Shown here one piece after another: positions 51,962 through 60,586 of a stretch of DNA of 64,000 nucleotides. Position 1 is the first letter of the stretch, and each line of letters opens with the position of its first letter. The position numbers and the translations under genes are program-made. The notes beneath the pieces are model-generated. The model saw only the letters and a list, made by a program, of their open reading frames with translations. It had not been told where the DNA came from and did not search any database. Source of the DNA: Vibrio profundi (GTDB lineage Bacteria; Pseudomonadota; Gammaproteobacteria; Enterobacterales; Vibrionaceae); NCBI RefSeq assembly GCF_005281835.1, contig NZ_RZIS01000011.1:1-64000 (forward strand). The letters are read 5' to 3'.

Positions 51962-53359
51962 ATGGCCGTCAAACCAAGATCGAATTTATCTAAAAAAGTA
52001 AGCTCAGAGCATATTCTATCTAAGATCATTAAGCTTGGTTTACCTGTCGCTTTACAAAGTGCGTTGGTGGCTATCCTCGCACTCGCGGATGTTCTGATGG
52101 TAAGCGATTTTGGGATGGAAGCAACCGCTGCTGTGGGAATTGCGTCAAAATGGCATTTTGTTGCCATCATGATAATGGCTGGATTGGCGGCGGCTAACGG
52201 CACCCTTGTCGCTCAATATTGGGGAAAGCGGGATCCCAAAAGCGCCAAAACGGTAACTACCCTAGCGCTTAAGTTCGGCTTAAAAGTGTTACTACCCGTC
52301 ACTTTAGTGATCACATTAGGTTCGGGCCTTTTGATGACGCTACAAACCTCAGATCACACCGTTATTGAGCTCGGTACCACTTACCTTTGGTATGGGTTTC
52401 CAGTATTACTTCTGACCCACTTAGTCATTGTGGTTGAAGCAAGCATGCGCTCTTCGGGTGACACTGTCACACCGTTATTACTTGGTGCCATAACCATCGC
52501 CCTGAATATCGCGCTTAACTTCCTGCTAATTAAAGGTGGACTTGGTATCCCAGCAATGGGTGTGGCGGGTGCAGCTTTGGCGACGACGTTGTCTCGTTTC
52601 ATCCAAGTATTGCTGATGTATGGCTACATGAGAGTGCGCAATCACTGGCTATTAACAAGTGAAAGCTCTTTAGACAGACCTTCCCTTTGGCTCGCATACC
52701 GTCGTCTTGCGCTACCACTCACGATGAACGCAGTACTTTGGGCAGTAGGAACAATGGCCTACCAAATAATCTTTGGTCATATGGGCACTACTGAACTTGC
52801 CGTTTTCTCGATGCTAGCTCCCTTTGAATCGCTCTGTTATTCAGTATTTTTTGGAATTTCAGTGGCGTGTTCGGTACTGATTGGGCAATCACTTGGACGC
52901 GATGAATTTGATGAAGCGATGCAGATGGCAAAAATTTTCATCAAGGCGGTTCTTGGTTTCGGCCTAACCGTTGGATTGTTGCTTTACTTCAACCGAGAAC
53001 ATGTTCTGCATTGGCTAAACCTTACCGAGCCAAACCTCTATGCGCTTGCAGCACCAGCAATCATTATTATGTGCTGCGCGATCTCAATACGGATGCTTAA
53101 CATGGTGATCATCAACGGTGTATTACGTTCTGGTGGCGATAACCCATACTGCCTGCGTATGGACTTCATCGCGATGTGGATGATTGGAATACCCTTGTGT
53201 GCTTACGGAGCATTTATCGCAGGTTGGGACTTCAAATATATTTACGCATTGATGCTCGTAGAAGAAGTCGTAAAACTACTTATGTGCTCACATCGCTATT
53301 TGACTCGGCTTTGGATAAACAACTTAACCATCACTACACAAACGCCGAGTGAAGCGTAA
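51962..53359 (+). CDS. MATE-family multidrug/Na+ antiporter (pair 2)
   Basis: 465 aa, twelve spans. First half: IIKLGLPVALQSALVAILALADVLMVSDFG split as LGLPVALQSALVAILALADV and ATAAVGIASKWHF. Second half: LALPLTMNAVLWAVGTMAYQ and RSGGDNPYCLRMDFIAMWMIG. It is similar to the pump at 28216 in both halves. Expected to be controlled by the divergent AraC protein. Substrates cannot be predicted. Confidence 0.9.
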   Translation: MAVKPRSNLSKKVSSEHILSKIIKLGLPVALQSALVAILALADVLMVSDFGMEATAAVGIASKWHFVAIMIMAGLAAANGTLVAQYWGKRDPKSAKTVTTLALKFGLKVLLPVTLVITLGSGLLMTLQTSDHTVIELGTTYLWYGFPVLLLTHLVIVVEASMRSSGDTVTPLLLGAITIALNIALNFLLIKGGLGIPAMGVAGAALATTLSRFIQVLLMYGYMRVRNHWLLTSESSLDRPSLWLAYRRLALPLTMNAVLWAVGTMAYQIIFGHMGTTELAVFSMLAPFESLCYSVFFGISVACSVLIGQSLGRDEFDEAMQMAKIFIKAVLGFGLTVGLLLYFNREHVLHWLNLTEPNLYALAAPAIIIMCCAISIRMLNMVIINGVLRSGGDNPYCLRMDFIAMWMIGIPLCAYGAFIAGWDFKYIYALMLVEEVVKLLMCSHRYLTRLWINNLTITTQTPSEA

Positions 53360-53390
53360 CAGCCAAAAGAAATCGCCTAAGGCCTTCCAG

Positions 53391-53777
53391 CTATTTGGAA
53401 GCTTTCATGCGTATGTGACGATTAGAAGCGTGTGACTCCGGTTTAACAGGAACGGCACGTTTCTCATGAATTAGATGGCGAATTGCCAGTATAGGGTGTT
53501 TAAGCAACATTCTTGGGCCTGCATAACGCATTACAAGCCTCATCTGCTCTTTAGGCTCTGGCTTGTAACAATGGATTGGACACTTATTACATGTCGGCTT
53601 CGCTTGACCATAAGGACACCGGTCTAAACGTGTCTCTGCATATTCCAACAGCTCACTACACTCATCACATAGCTGTTTACAACCGTGATGATCTCGACAG
53701 TAAATGTGCACCATCGCAATGACCGTTTTGTACTCAGTTGCCAACTCACCTTGCAGAATGTTGTTATGCTCAAACAT
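53391..53777 (-). CDS. Nitrous oxide-stimulated promoter family protein (PF11756)
   Basis: 128 aa from ATG 53777, which overlaps the stop of the acetyltransferase gene (TGATG). A Cys-rich core has CRDHHGCKQLCDECSELL, then RCPYGQAKPTCNKCPIHCY, followed by RYAGPRMLLKHPILAIRHLI. The spacing of Cys resembles a metal or iron-sulfur cluster site. This is the NOSP family, named from a Pseudomonas promoter response; the molecular role is unknown. Translationally coupled to the GNAT gene. Confidence 0.8.
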   Translation of the reverse strand: MFEHNNILQGELATEYKTVIAMVHIYCRDHHGCKQLCDECSELLEYAETRLDRCPYGQAKPTCNKCPIHCYKPEPKEQMRLVMRYAGPRMLLKHPILAIRHLIHEKRAVPVKPESHASNRHIRMKASK

Positions 53778-54295
53778 CAATTGCTTCCTAAATGCAGGCC
53801 ATAGAGATTTAAGTTAACCTCTTCAGACAATATTTCTTCTACCCGCTGAAATGTAAAACCTAGGTTTTCGAGTAGCTTGATACTGCGAATATTATCAGAA
53901 GTCGTAATTGCCACTACATGATCGATATCAGGCTTATGTTTAGCTTGCTGAATAATTGCTTGAGAAGCTTCAAACGCGTAGCCTTTGCCATAGAACTCTG
54001 GCAAAAATCCATATCCAATGTCATGAGCCTCTAACGTATCGCGTTTGATCAAACCACATACACCGATTGGTTGGCCTGTTTCTTTTTCTTCAACGAGAAG
54101 TAAACACACGCCCTTCTCTAAGTACATGTTGAGGATATTGTTCTGAATATATTCAGCAGCGTTATCAAGCGAGTTAATCTGCTTATCCCCAATGAAACGT
54201 AGAAAGTCTTCGCAATTGTATAGCTTCTGTATAAATGCAGCGTCAAACTCATTCATCATTCTCAGCCTCAAACGTGCCGTGCTCACCGCTTTCAT
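53777..54295 (-). CDS. GNAT acetyltransferase (RimJ/RimL type)
   Basis: 172 aa from ATG 54295, with AAGG just upstream; the frame is open to 54343. Pattern of acetyltransferases acting on protein N-termini or small amines: STARLRLRMMNEFDAAFIQ at the front, IGVCGLIKRDTLEAHDIGYGF, the acetyl-CoA loop FYGKGYAFEASQAIIQ (with G-K-G-Y-A) and NIRSIKLLENLGFTFQR. Substrate not predictable. Coupled to the NOSP-family gene. Confidence 0.85.
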   Translation of the reverse strand: MKAVSTARLRLRMMNEFDAAFIQKLYNCEDFLRFIGDKQINSLDNAAEYIQNNILNMYLEKGVCLLLVEEKETGQPIGVCGLIKRDTLEAHDIGYGFLPEFYGKGYAFEASQAIIQQAKHKPDIDHVVAITTSDNIRSIKLLENLGFTFQRVEEILSEEVNLNLYGLHLGSN

Positions 54296-54392
54296 AATGA
54301 CCTTTTCCTTGGTTAAACCATCGTAAATATTGAGTTCTGTCACTAAAATGATTATCCTCCATCGCCTAAATCATTTACAAGGCTACGCAGCA

Positions 54393-54590
54393 ATGAACCG
54401 TAAGAAAAAAATCAACGAAATTCTAAAGAAGAAGCAAAAGAAAGCGAACTCAAAGCTGCACAAAAGCAACAAGCCTCGTTACATTTCCAAAGCCGAACGC
54501 GCAAAGATGGAAGCAGAAGAAACTCAGAAAGCAGAACAAGCTCCTGAACAAACAGTTGAATCTGTTGAGACTCAAGAAGAAGATAAGTAA
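54393..54590 (+). CDS. Small basic protein (DUF2986-like)
   Basis: 65 aa from ATG 54393 (MNRKKKINEILKKKQKKANS). The first half is strongly Lys-rich with KLHKSNKPRYISKAERAKME; the second half is Glu/Gln-rich. Resembles the DUF2986 family of gammaproteobacteria. No membrane or catalytic motif; may bind nucleic acid through its basic half. Followed by a strong terminator. Confidence 0.7.
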   Translation: MNRKKKINEILKKKQKKANSKLHKSNKPRYISKAERAKMEAEETQKAEQAPEQTVESVETQEEDK

Positions 54591-54622
54591 CAGAAACACT
54601 TGTTAATTTAGTTACAATAAAA

Positions 54623-54653
54623 AAGACATTATGCTCCCATAATGTCTTTTTTT
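54623..54653. terminator. Bidirectional terminator
   Basis: AAAGACATTATG, loop CTCC, CATAATGTCTTT, then T run; between convergent genes. Confidence 0.9.
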
Positions 54654-54674
54654 GTTTGGCTATCGTTTTTAGTA

Positions 54675-55565
54675 CTAGTTCACTTCTACCATCCAGCGCG
54701 CTAGTGGATTATTGCGAGTTATTCCTTTTGAGCCCCAGCGGTCGACTGAGTCCACAACTAAAATTCGCGCTTCAGGCACAAGCGCTAGCAATGTCTTTGA
54801 AGGTTTTCTTGAGGTGACTAACCACAAGCTATCATCGTCTTCAAACTGCGTTTTCAGCTCCTGTTTAAACACGTCTGTCCATTCCAATTCCGCTTGGAAT
54901 ACACGTTCGACAACAAACAACTGGTTTCCAGACGCGAAATCTTCTAACGACTCTGACAATAAAACCACTGAATCGATTTCATTTTCAAAGATCGTCGATT
55001 GCTGTTGGTTGATCAACGAGCGTACGTCGAGCATCAGCGCTTGTAAATTACGGTCAATTTCCACAGCATGTGATGGCCAAACCTTTTTGAAATCATCAGC
55101 GACAATCGCCGCCATACGGATCAAATTGGTAGGATTCAGCCACGCATATTTTGAAGTGCTGCCGTTATCAAGCGTCAAACTCGCAACCCCTTGAGCCCTT
55201 GGTGTAATGGCCTGAGCTGCATCCACCTCTATCAAACGAATATTGCCTTGCCTCGAATAAACATAAGTCGGATCTTGCTGCCATATCGACGCCAAAGTTA
55301 ACGCAACCGACGCATCTTTCCCAAGCTGCTGCGCTTTTTCGTTTCCTTTAGATGCGTACCAATTTGGTAAACGCTCAACGCCATAACGCTTTGGCGGCAA
55401 GTATTCAGTGGTAACTTCTGTCCCTTTCATTAGCTCTGAAGCCAGCATATAAGTAACAGGAGTGCTGGTTAAGATGTCTTTAGCTTGAATGCTTCCCGCA
55501 AAAGTACTGGCTGCTATTAACGCCAAAGTAACGCTCAATTTCGCCACGTTAAATTTCAATTTCAT
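54675..55565 (-). CDS. TroA-like binding protein lacking metal-ligand histidines
   Basis: 296 aa, signal peptide (SVTLALIAASTFAGSIQA). The mature part follows the metal-binding cluster-A-1 (TroA/ZnuA) plan: STPVTYMLASELMKGTEVTT, then LNPTNLIRMAAIVADDF, and a long backbone helix (EIDRNLQALMLDVRSLINQ). Where ZnuA/SitA proteins have His ligands (PHxY and PHxWLDP), this one has PPKRYG and KYAWLNP. It is the last gene of the metal block, 3 bases after the permease. It may bind something other than a free ion or help the other binding protein. The fold call is moderate. Confidence 0.65.
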   Translation of the reverse strand: MKLKFNVAKLSVTLALIAASTFAGSIQAKDILTSTPVTYMLASELMKGTEVTTEYLPPKRYGVERLPNWYASKGNEKAQQLGKDASVALTLASIWQQDPTYVYSRQGNIRLIEVDAAQAITPRAQGVASLTLDNGSTSKYAWLNPTNLIRMAAIVADDFKKVWPSHAVEIDRNLQALMLDVRSLINQQQSTIFENEIDSVVLLSESLEDFASGNQLFVVERVFQAELEWTDVFKQELKTQFEDDDSLWLVTSRKPSKTLLALVPEARILVVDSVDRWGSKGITRNNPLARWMVEVN

Positions 55566-55568
55566 GTC

Positions 55569-56444
55569 CTACGCCTTTCTAATAATTCGATACATGGTCG
55601 CAACTAAGAAGAAAGTCGCTGAAACAATGATGATGGAAGCGCCAGATGGTACCGGTAGTTCGAGCTCCATTGGCAAAACGGTCCCCACTAAACATGCAAT
55701 GGTGGCAAGCAATGCAGACAATAGTACAAAACTGCCCATTCTTTTGGTTAACAGGCGAGCCGTTGCGCCAGGGATAAGCAGCAATGCACCAACTAAAACG
55801 GCGCCGACAATTTTTACTGCCGCTATTGTTACTAGGGTAATCATCATCACGAACAAGTAATCATAGAAACTCGTGTTGTAACCACGAACTTTGGCGATAT
55901 CAGGACTGATACAAGTCAGAAGAATCCGATTAAATGTCGGAATAAGGAGCACCAAAATAACAAGGCAGCTTATCGCAAGAATGGCTAAATCTTGATCTGT
56001 CACCGTTAAGATTGAACCAAATAACACGTTTTCTAACATGTGGATGTTTATCTTACGAGCCACGTACATTAGCAGCGCTGCACCTACCGCAAGCGCAAGC
56101 GCTAGGAACACACCAACCAGCGTATCGTAAGGTACATTGGTTCGATTACGTACAAAATGCAGTAGCAAAGCAAAGATCATACAAAAACTAAATAACCCAA
56201 TAATCGGGTTTTCTGGTGGCTCACCAAGCAGCACACCAATCGCAATACCAGTCAAAGCCGCGTGGCCGACAGCTTCAGAGAAAAATGCCAGTCGCTTCGC
56301 GATGACTAGTGTACCCAGTCCACCAAGCAAAGGGCCTAGTAATAGCGCCGCCACCAAGGCATTGACCATAAATGCATACGCAAAACTGTCGCTCAATAGC
56401 CCCGCTTCAACACCGGAAACCGCAAGTTGTCTTAGCCAATCCAT
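55569..56444 (-). CDS. Metal ABC transporter permease (ZnuB/SitC-like)
   Basis: 291 aa, eight or so spans, ABC-3 family. ALVAALLLGPLLGGLGTLVI near the start, FSEAVGHAALTGIAIG, and GAVLVGALLLIPGATARLL (the conserved segment of the family). It forms the pore for a divalent cation. Its start overlaps the ATPase stop by one base, and the divergent-type binding protein follows after 3 bases. Ion cannot be told: zinc, manganese and iron all use this family. Confidence 0.85.
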   Translation of the reverse strand: MDWLRQLAVSGVEAGLLSDSFAYAFMVNALVAALLLGPLLGGLGTLVIAKRLAFFSEAVGHAALTGIAIGVLLGEPPENPIIGLFSFCMIFALLLHFVRNRTNVPYDTLVGVFLALALAVGAALLMYVARKINIHMLENVLFGSILTVTDQDLAILAISCLVILVLLIPTFNRILLTCISPDIAKVRGYNTSFYDYLFVMMITLVTIAAVKIVGAVLVGALLLIPGATARLLTKRMGSFVLLSALLATIACLVGTVLPMELELPVPSGASIIIVSATFFLVATMYRIIRKA

Positions 56445-57178
56445 TACGCTACCTCCTTCGTCAATGAAGAAGAGGACGACGTATAATGTTGGAAAAGGCG
56501 TTCAATTTTAGACGGGTGCAGCACTTGTTCATGATGACCACTTTCAACCAAATATCGATTAACGACGTGCACTTGCGCATCTAAACGTCTTACCGCTGAA
56601 ACGTCATGGTGTACTGCAAGAATGGTTTTCCCTTCAGCAGCACACTCTCGAATTAAGGCTTCCAAATAACGAACGCCCTGCTCGTCCATTCCTGTGGTTG
56701 GTTCGTCTAACACCAACAAACTAGGGTTATCGAGAAGCGCTTGCGCGAATAACACTCGTTGCTGTTCACCACCGGAAAGTTGTCCCATACGACGGTCACT
56801 ACGTGTCGCCATTCCCACCCTTTCCAATTGCGACAACGCGTGTTGCGTTTGTTTGGTTTGCTTTCGCCAGAACAACGGCATGCGTGTTTGGTTTAGCAAT
56901 ACAAAATCCATAACCGTTAGCGGTAAGCTTGGTTCAAATGTCGCTTTTTGCGGTACGTATCCAATGCTTTGAGCCTTCGGCCATTGAATGCTGATATCAC
57001 CACTAAACGGAGTAAGCCCCAGTACTGATCGCAATAACGATGTTTTCCCACCACCATTTGGGCCCATGATCACATGACACTGACCAGCACCAAACGATGT
57101 TGTAATACCATCCAATATAACGTTGTCGTCATATTGTAAGCCTAAGTTGGAAATAGAAATCGAAGGCCCTTGCATCAT
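56444..57178 (-). CDS. Metal ABC transporter ATPase (ZnuC/SitB-like)
   Basis: 244 aa. Walker A MGPNGGGKTSLLR, Q-loop YVPQKATFEPSLPLTVMDFV, signature LSGGEQQRVLFAQAL, Walker B LLVLDEPTTGMD and His in AVHHDV. The metal-type ABC_Znu ATPase pattern. Start ATG 57178 overlaps the binding-protein stop by 4 bases; it powers the ZnuB-like permease. Confidence 0.9.
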   Translation of the reverse strand: MMQGPSISISNLGLQYDDNVILDGITTSFGAGQCHVIMGPNGGGKTSLLRSVLGLTPFSGDISIQWPKAQSIGYVPQKATFEPSLPLTVMDFVLLNQTRMPLFWRKQTKQTQHALSQLERVGMATRSDRRMGQLSGGEQQRVLFAQALLDNPSLLVLDEPTTGMDEQGVRYLEALIRECAAEGKTILAVHHDVSAVRRLDAQVHVVNRYLVESGHHEQVLHPSKIERLFQHYTSSSSSLTKEVA

Positions 57179-58095
57179 GCTTCACCACTTACAAGTTGGT
57201 TTTTCGCAGCAAACTTCATTGCTTCAATTAGCGTTTCTAAGTTCTTTTTCATTTCAACTTCAACTTTGTCATTCTCGTATTCGCCATGAGTCATGTGAGA
57301 AAAACGGTATAGCTGAACACCAGTTTCAGACTCAATGGTGTCGACAAATCGATTCGGCATGTTTAACTCATAAAACAGAACATCAATACCAGAACCTTTA
57401 ATTTTCTCTATCGTACCTTGTAGCTGGCTCGCGCTTGGTTCAACACCGTGAGCGGGTTCAATTACCGCAGCAACATCAACACCAAATTCCTGCAGAATGT
57501 ATCCATACGCGTTGTGCGTAGTCGCGACTTTCATGCCTGATGTATTCAATTCACCAAGGGATAGCATCGCGTCACGCTTCATCAAGCGAAATTGTTTGGC
57601 ATAGGTGCGCGCATTTTTACGATAAAACTTGGCATTACCAGGGTCTAGTTTCGACAGTTCAGTCGCAATTGTGTATACCTTTTGAATGGTCGTTGATAAC
57701 CCAACAAATGTATGAGGATTAACAGCGCCTTGCCCTACCGATTGCCCCATGGCTGGTAGCAATGGCACTTCTTTGTTTGCTTTGATCACGACAAGATCAT
57801 CTCTCTGTGACGCCGCTATCACCTTTAGCGCAAAGTCATCGTGTCCAATACCATTAACTACGATCACATCCATCTGATTTAATCTTTTTAAATCATTAGG
57901 CTGTGGCAAGTAGTTATGTGGATTAAAACCAGCATCGACTAAAGGGAGTACATTCGCTTTGTCACCCACTACGGCTTTGACATAGCTGTAATACGGTTGA
58001 AGCGTAATACCAATGGTTATTTTTTCTTTGGCGGCTTGAACTAACGGTGCTGCGATAACTGACAATGCAGCGACGAGTAAGGTAAACATTCTCAT
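57175..58095 (-). CDS. Metal-binding periplasmic protein (ZnuA/TroA family)
   Basis: 306 aa with a signal peptide (MFTLLVAALSVIAAPLVQA). Ligand motifs of the cluster A-1 family are intact: NPHNYLPQPND, NPHTFVG, ATTHNAYGY and EPAHGVEPSASQL. It lacks the His-rich loop of zinc-specific ZnuA. It should capture the ion and deliver it to the permease at 55569. A second, histidine-poor TroA-like protein lies at the other end of the transporter genes. Confidence 0.85.
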   Translation of the reverse strand: MRMFTLLVAALSVIAAPLVQAAKEKITIGITLQPYYSYVKAVVGDKANVLPLVDAGFNPHNYLPQPNDLKRLNQMDVIVVNGIGHDDFALKVIAASQRDDLVVIKANKEVPLLPAMGQSVGQGAVNPHTFVGLSTTIQKVYTIATELSKLDPGNAKFYRKNARTYAKQFRLMKRDAMLSLGELNTSGMKVATTHNAYGYILQEFGVDVAAVIEPAHGVEPSASQLQGTIEKIKGSGIDVLFYELNMPNRFVDTIESETGVQLYRFSHMTHGEYENDKVEVEMKKNLETLIEAMKFAAKNQLVSGEA

Positions 58096-58113
58096 GGTGT
58101 TTTTGCCTTTGAT

Positions 58114-58704
58114 TTAGTGTGCTTGATGCTCATCGGCGGCAGCCATTACGACTTGTCGCCAACCGGCTTTGATAAGAGAGGTTTTTTCGAAATCAGGAGT
58201 GCTAGTGACATGCTCAAGCTGAATCTGTCGATCTTGCGACAACCAAATTTCTGGCTGCTCATTGACACTAATCAGCAAAGTCGCTGCAGCGGCTTGAGCG
58301 TTTTGAGGTAACCCTAAGTAGTAGCCTTCACCCACCAACTGCCACTGATGTTGACCTTTGCGCTGCCAACTCTGATCTTTGACAAAAGGGGAAACCCAAT
58401 CTGATTCTAGGCTTTCGATGGTAGGCCAACTCTCCGTTCCAAAGTTTGAGTTTGAATTTGAAATTGAATCTAAGTAGAGATCTCGTATTTCTTCGTGGGC
58501 CAATCTAAGCTCTGCAATCATCGCTAGGTTCTCTTGTTTCACATCCGAAATTAACACTTGATGATCCAATACCGTTTCCGTTTCGGAGTCAGACTGATTA
58601 AATGGGATGGCGAAAAATGCGAAGACCAAGATAGCGATGATAATTAAGCCAACCCACTTACCTTCTCGACCACCCGTATCGGCTCTTACTTTTTGAGTGT
58701 TCAT
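58114..58704 (-). CDS. Membrane-anchored periplasmic protein (DUF6162-like)
   Basis: 196 aa. One N-terminal membrane span (GLIIIAILVFAFFAIPF, about 19-36) anchors a periplasmic part of about 155 residues with an initial helical, Glu-rich stretch. It resembles DUF6162, found beside metal ABC transporters. It overlaps the preceding gene by 4 bases and precedes the binding-protein gene by 18. Function unknown, presumably an accessory of the metal system. Confidence 0.65.
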   Translation of the reverse strand: MNTQKVRADTGGREGKWVGLIIIAILVFAFFAIPFNQSDSETETVLDHQVLISDVKQENLAMIAELRLAHEEIRDLYLDSISNSNSNFGTESWPTIESLESDWVSPFVKDQSWQRKGQHQWQLVGEGYYLGLPQNAQAAAATLLISVNEQPEIWLSQDRQIQLEHVTSTPDFEKTSLIKAGWRQVVMAAADEHQAH

Positions 58705-59033
58705 TTACTTTTAATCTCAACAACATCTACTTCCACCGGATTTTCATGGCCTGCATCGAATACCAGATAAAAGTCGACTTGAGGATGCTCAAACTCAGCA
58801 ATGGAGCGCTTATCAGTCGAAGTCTTAGCAATTAAATTGTCATCGTAATCAAACATTTCTACTTCGTAATCAACGGCTGTGCTTCCGTCTGAATAACCGG
58901 CTTCACACACCACTTTATCGCCATCAAACCAACAGCCCATTAGTGGAAAGTGCGCCATTGTTGGCATAGAGGCTAAGCCGATTGCCAAAGCCAAAGCTGA
59001 AGAAGTAAACGTTTTTGTTATTTTAATATTCAT
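58701..59033 (-). CDS. Small periplasmic protein, NikL-like in pattern
   Basis: 110 aa with a signal peptide (SSALALAIGLASMPTMA). Mature start HFPLMGCWFDGDKVVCEAGY with two Cys, then DGSTAVDYEVEMFDYDDNLI and VDFYLVFDAGHENP. The alternating layout resembles carboxypeptidase-like beta domains of NikL/DUF4198-type proteins found in nickel and cobalt uptake loci. The mature N-terminal His and the C-terminal His could bind metal. Overlaps the DUF6162-like gene by 4 bases. Function not established. Confidence 0.55.
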   Translation of the reverse strand: MNIKITKTFTSSALALAIGLASMPTMAHFPLMGCWFDGDKVVCEAGYSDGSTAVDYEVEMFDYDDNLIAKTSTDKRSIAEFEHPQVDFYLVFDAGHENPVEVDVVEIKSK

Positions 59034-59105
59034 CGGAGACCACCAAAAAACAGCAAAGGGCTCAAACGTGAGCCCGAAAATTAAGACAGCAAGGTTTGTA
59101 CGCGA

Positions 59106-59939
59106 TTACTGAAGCAGCGCTTCGAACGTTAGGTGAACATTTACGCTAGCGGTATCTGCTAACGGATGGTTTTCTAGCTCACCTTTGTAGTTAGCTTTCA
59201 TTAAATAACGACCAGCCACATCAGGTGTAAACGTCACTTCACCTTGCTCGTTACTCACAACGTCAATTTGTTCTTGCTGATTACGGTAAAGCGTCCCTTC
59301 ACGAGTAATTTCCGCAGTTACCCCCTGTTGAGGCTCACCGTTATAGAAGAACTGAAAAGTTACTGGTTCACCTTCAATGATGTCTGCAGGATGCGTAACT
59401 GGCTTCATTTCCAGCAACTTACCTTCGATTTCTAATGCTTTCTCTGTTGGTTTACCTACAGTGATGTAGCTTTCAGCACGGGTGTAACTAATACGAGTGA
59501 CAATGTCACGTGCTTTCTCTGGCACCACACCTGCTCGTTCTGCTTTATTGGCTTTCACCCACTTAACCGTGTCCCTGCGGCCCGCTTTGTACTGCGTGTA
59601 GTAAGTCGGCTCATTGTTGATAGCCACTTTATGAGTACCTTCTTCTTCGAAATAGAAATCGAACATAGAACGGCGCTTCCCTTTCACCACAAAGTTCGGT
59701 CGCTCGCTGCGGCCGTCAGGCATAACGACAAATGCTTTATCGCTACCTGCAGGCTTATCGAATACAAACGTGCCGTGCGATGCGGTCACATCAAAGGTCA
59801 ACCAATCGCCACCTTCTTTAGAAACAGTGAAATGAGAAGGTAAAACCCAACGAGGGTGAGCCTGCGCTGTCGTGGTTGCCGCTAAGCCAAATGCCATGAC
59901 ACCAGCCAGTGCTATTGCTTTCATTTTTGTATGTTGCAT
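59106..59939 (-). CDS. DUF4198 (NikM-like) periplasmic protein
   Basis: 277 aa from ATG 59939; an ATG at 59924 is the alternative. Signal peptide MKAIALAGVMAFGLAATTTAQA ends before HPRWVLPSHF, a mature N-terminus led by His, as in DUF4198/NikM-type proteins. The body is two beta-rich domains, including EGEPVTFQFFYNGEPQQGVT and GEVTFTPDVAGRYLMKANY. The family occurs with nickel, cobalt and other metal uptake systems. It is third in the block, with a 90-base gap to the next gene. Confidence 0.78.
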   Translation of the reverse strand: MQHTKMKAIALAGVMAFGLAATTTAQAHPRWVLPSHFTVSKEGGDWLTFDVTASHGTFVFDKPAGSDKAFVVMPDGRSERPNFVVKGKRRSMFDFYFEEEGTHKVAINNEPTYYTQYKAGRRDTVKWVKANKAERAGVVPEKARDIVTRISYTRAESYITVGKPTEKALEIEGKLLEMKPVTHPADIIEGEPVTFQFFYNGEPQQGVTAEITREGTLYRNQQEQIDVVSNEQGEVTFTPDVAGRYLMKANYKGELENHPLADTASVNVHLTFEALLQ

Positions 59940-60032
59940 CAATTCAATTCCATTGTTTGTCGCTTCTAAGGTTTGTGAGGAAGCGGTGTTCTAATTCAAA
60001 TTCATTACCAGATGGCTGTTTCGCTCACCTAA

Positions 60033-60548
60033 TTACTTCACCTGATAGTTCAGCGTGATAAGCCCAGTTTCTTCTGTCGGCTTTAATTCATAGAGCACAT
60101 CTGAATCAAGTAATTCGAGTTTCTGACGCAAGTAGTTACGACCACCATGTTCACGTACCACTTCTACATGTAAGGTGTAATTGCCTTGCGCAACACGTTC
60201 ACCCGCATCATTGGTACCATCCCATACGAATCGATATTGGCCGGCAGGACGAGTCGCCGAAGTAACGGCATCAACAAGTTCGCGATCGTAGCGCCCTACT
60301 TTTCTCCACCAGCTACGCAGGTCTTTTAGCCACTCATCTTTACCCACCCATAGCTCTACCGTTTTTACTGGTTTTCTTTTGCTATCTTCAATCCAAACCG
60401 CTACATATGGACGGGCGTACATTGACGTTTCAATCTTTGGTAGCTCAAAGTTAATATCCAACTTGGCAGATTCTGGTAACTGGGCTGCCCCTGTCACTGG
60501 GCTAACAGATAGAGCAAGTAATAGCTTGCTAAACGTAGACATTTTCAT
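60033..60548 (-). CDS. DUF2271 periplasmic protein
   Basis: 171 aa from ATG 60548, which opens a signal peptide (STFSKLLLALSVSPVTGAAQ); the frame is open further upstream inside the PepSY gene. Mature part: RPYVAVWIEDSKRKPVKTVE, LWVGKDEWLKDLRSWWRKVG, DAVTSATRPAGQYRFVWDG, as in the DUF2271 family. That family is regularly found beside PepSY membrane proteins and metal genes. Possibly FAD- or metal-related, but not known. Confidence 0.78.
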   Translation of the reverse strand: MKMSTFSKLLLALSVSPVTGAAQLPESAKLDINFELPKIETSMYARPYVAVWIEDSKRKPVKTVELWVGKDEWLKDLRSWWRKVGRYDRELVDAVTSATRPAGQYRFVWDGTNDAGERVAQGNYTLHVEVVREHGGRNYLRQKLELLDSDVLYELKPTEETGLITLNYQVK

Positions 60549-60586
60549 TGTATAAATCTCTGTGTCTTTCCTTGAAACCACTGCGC

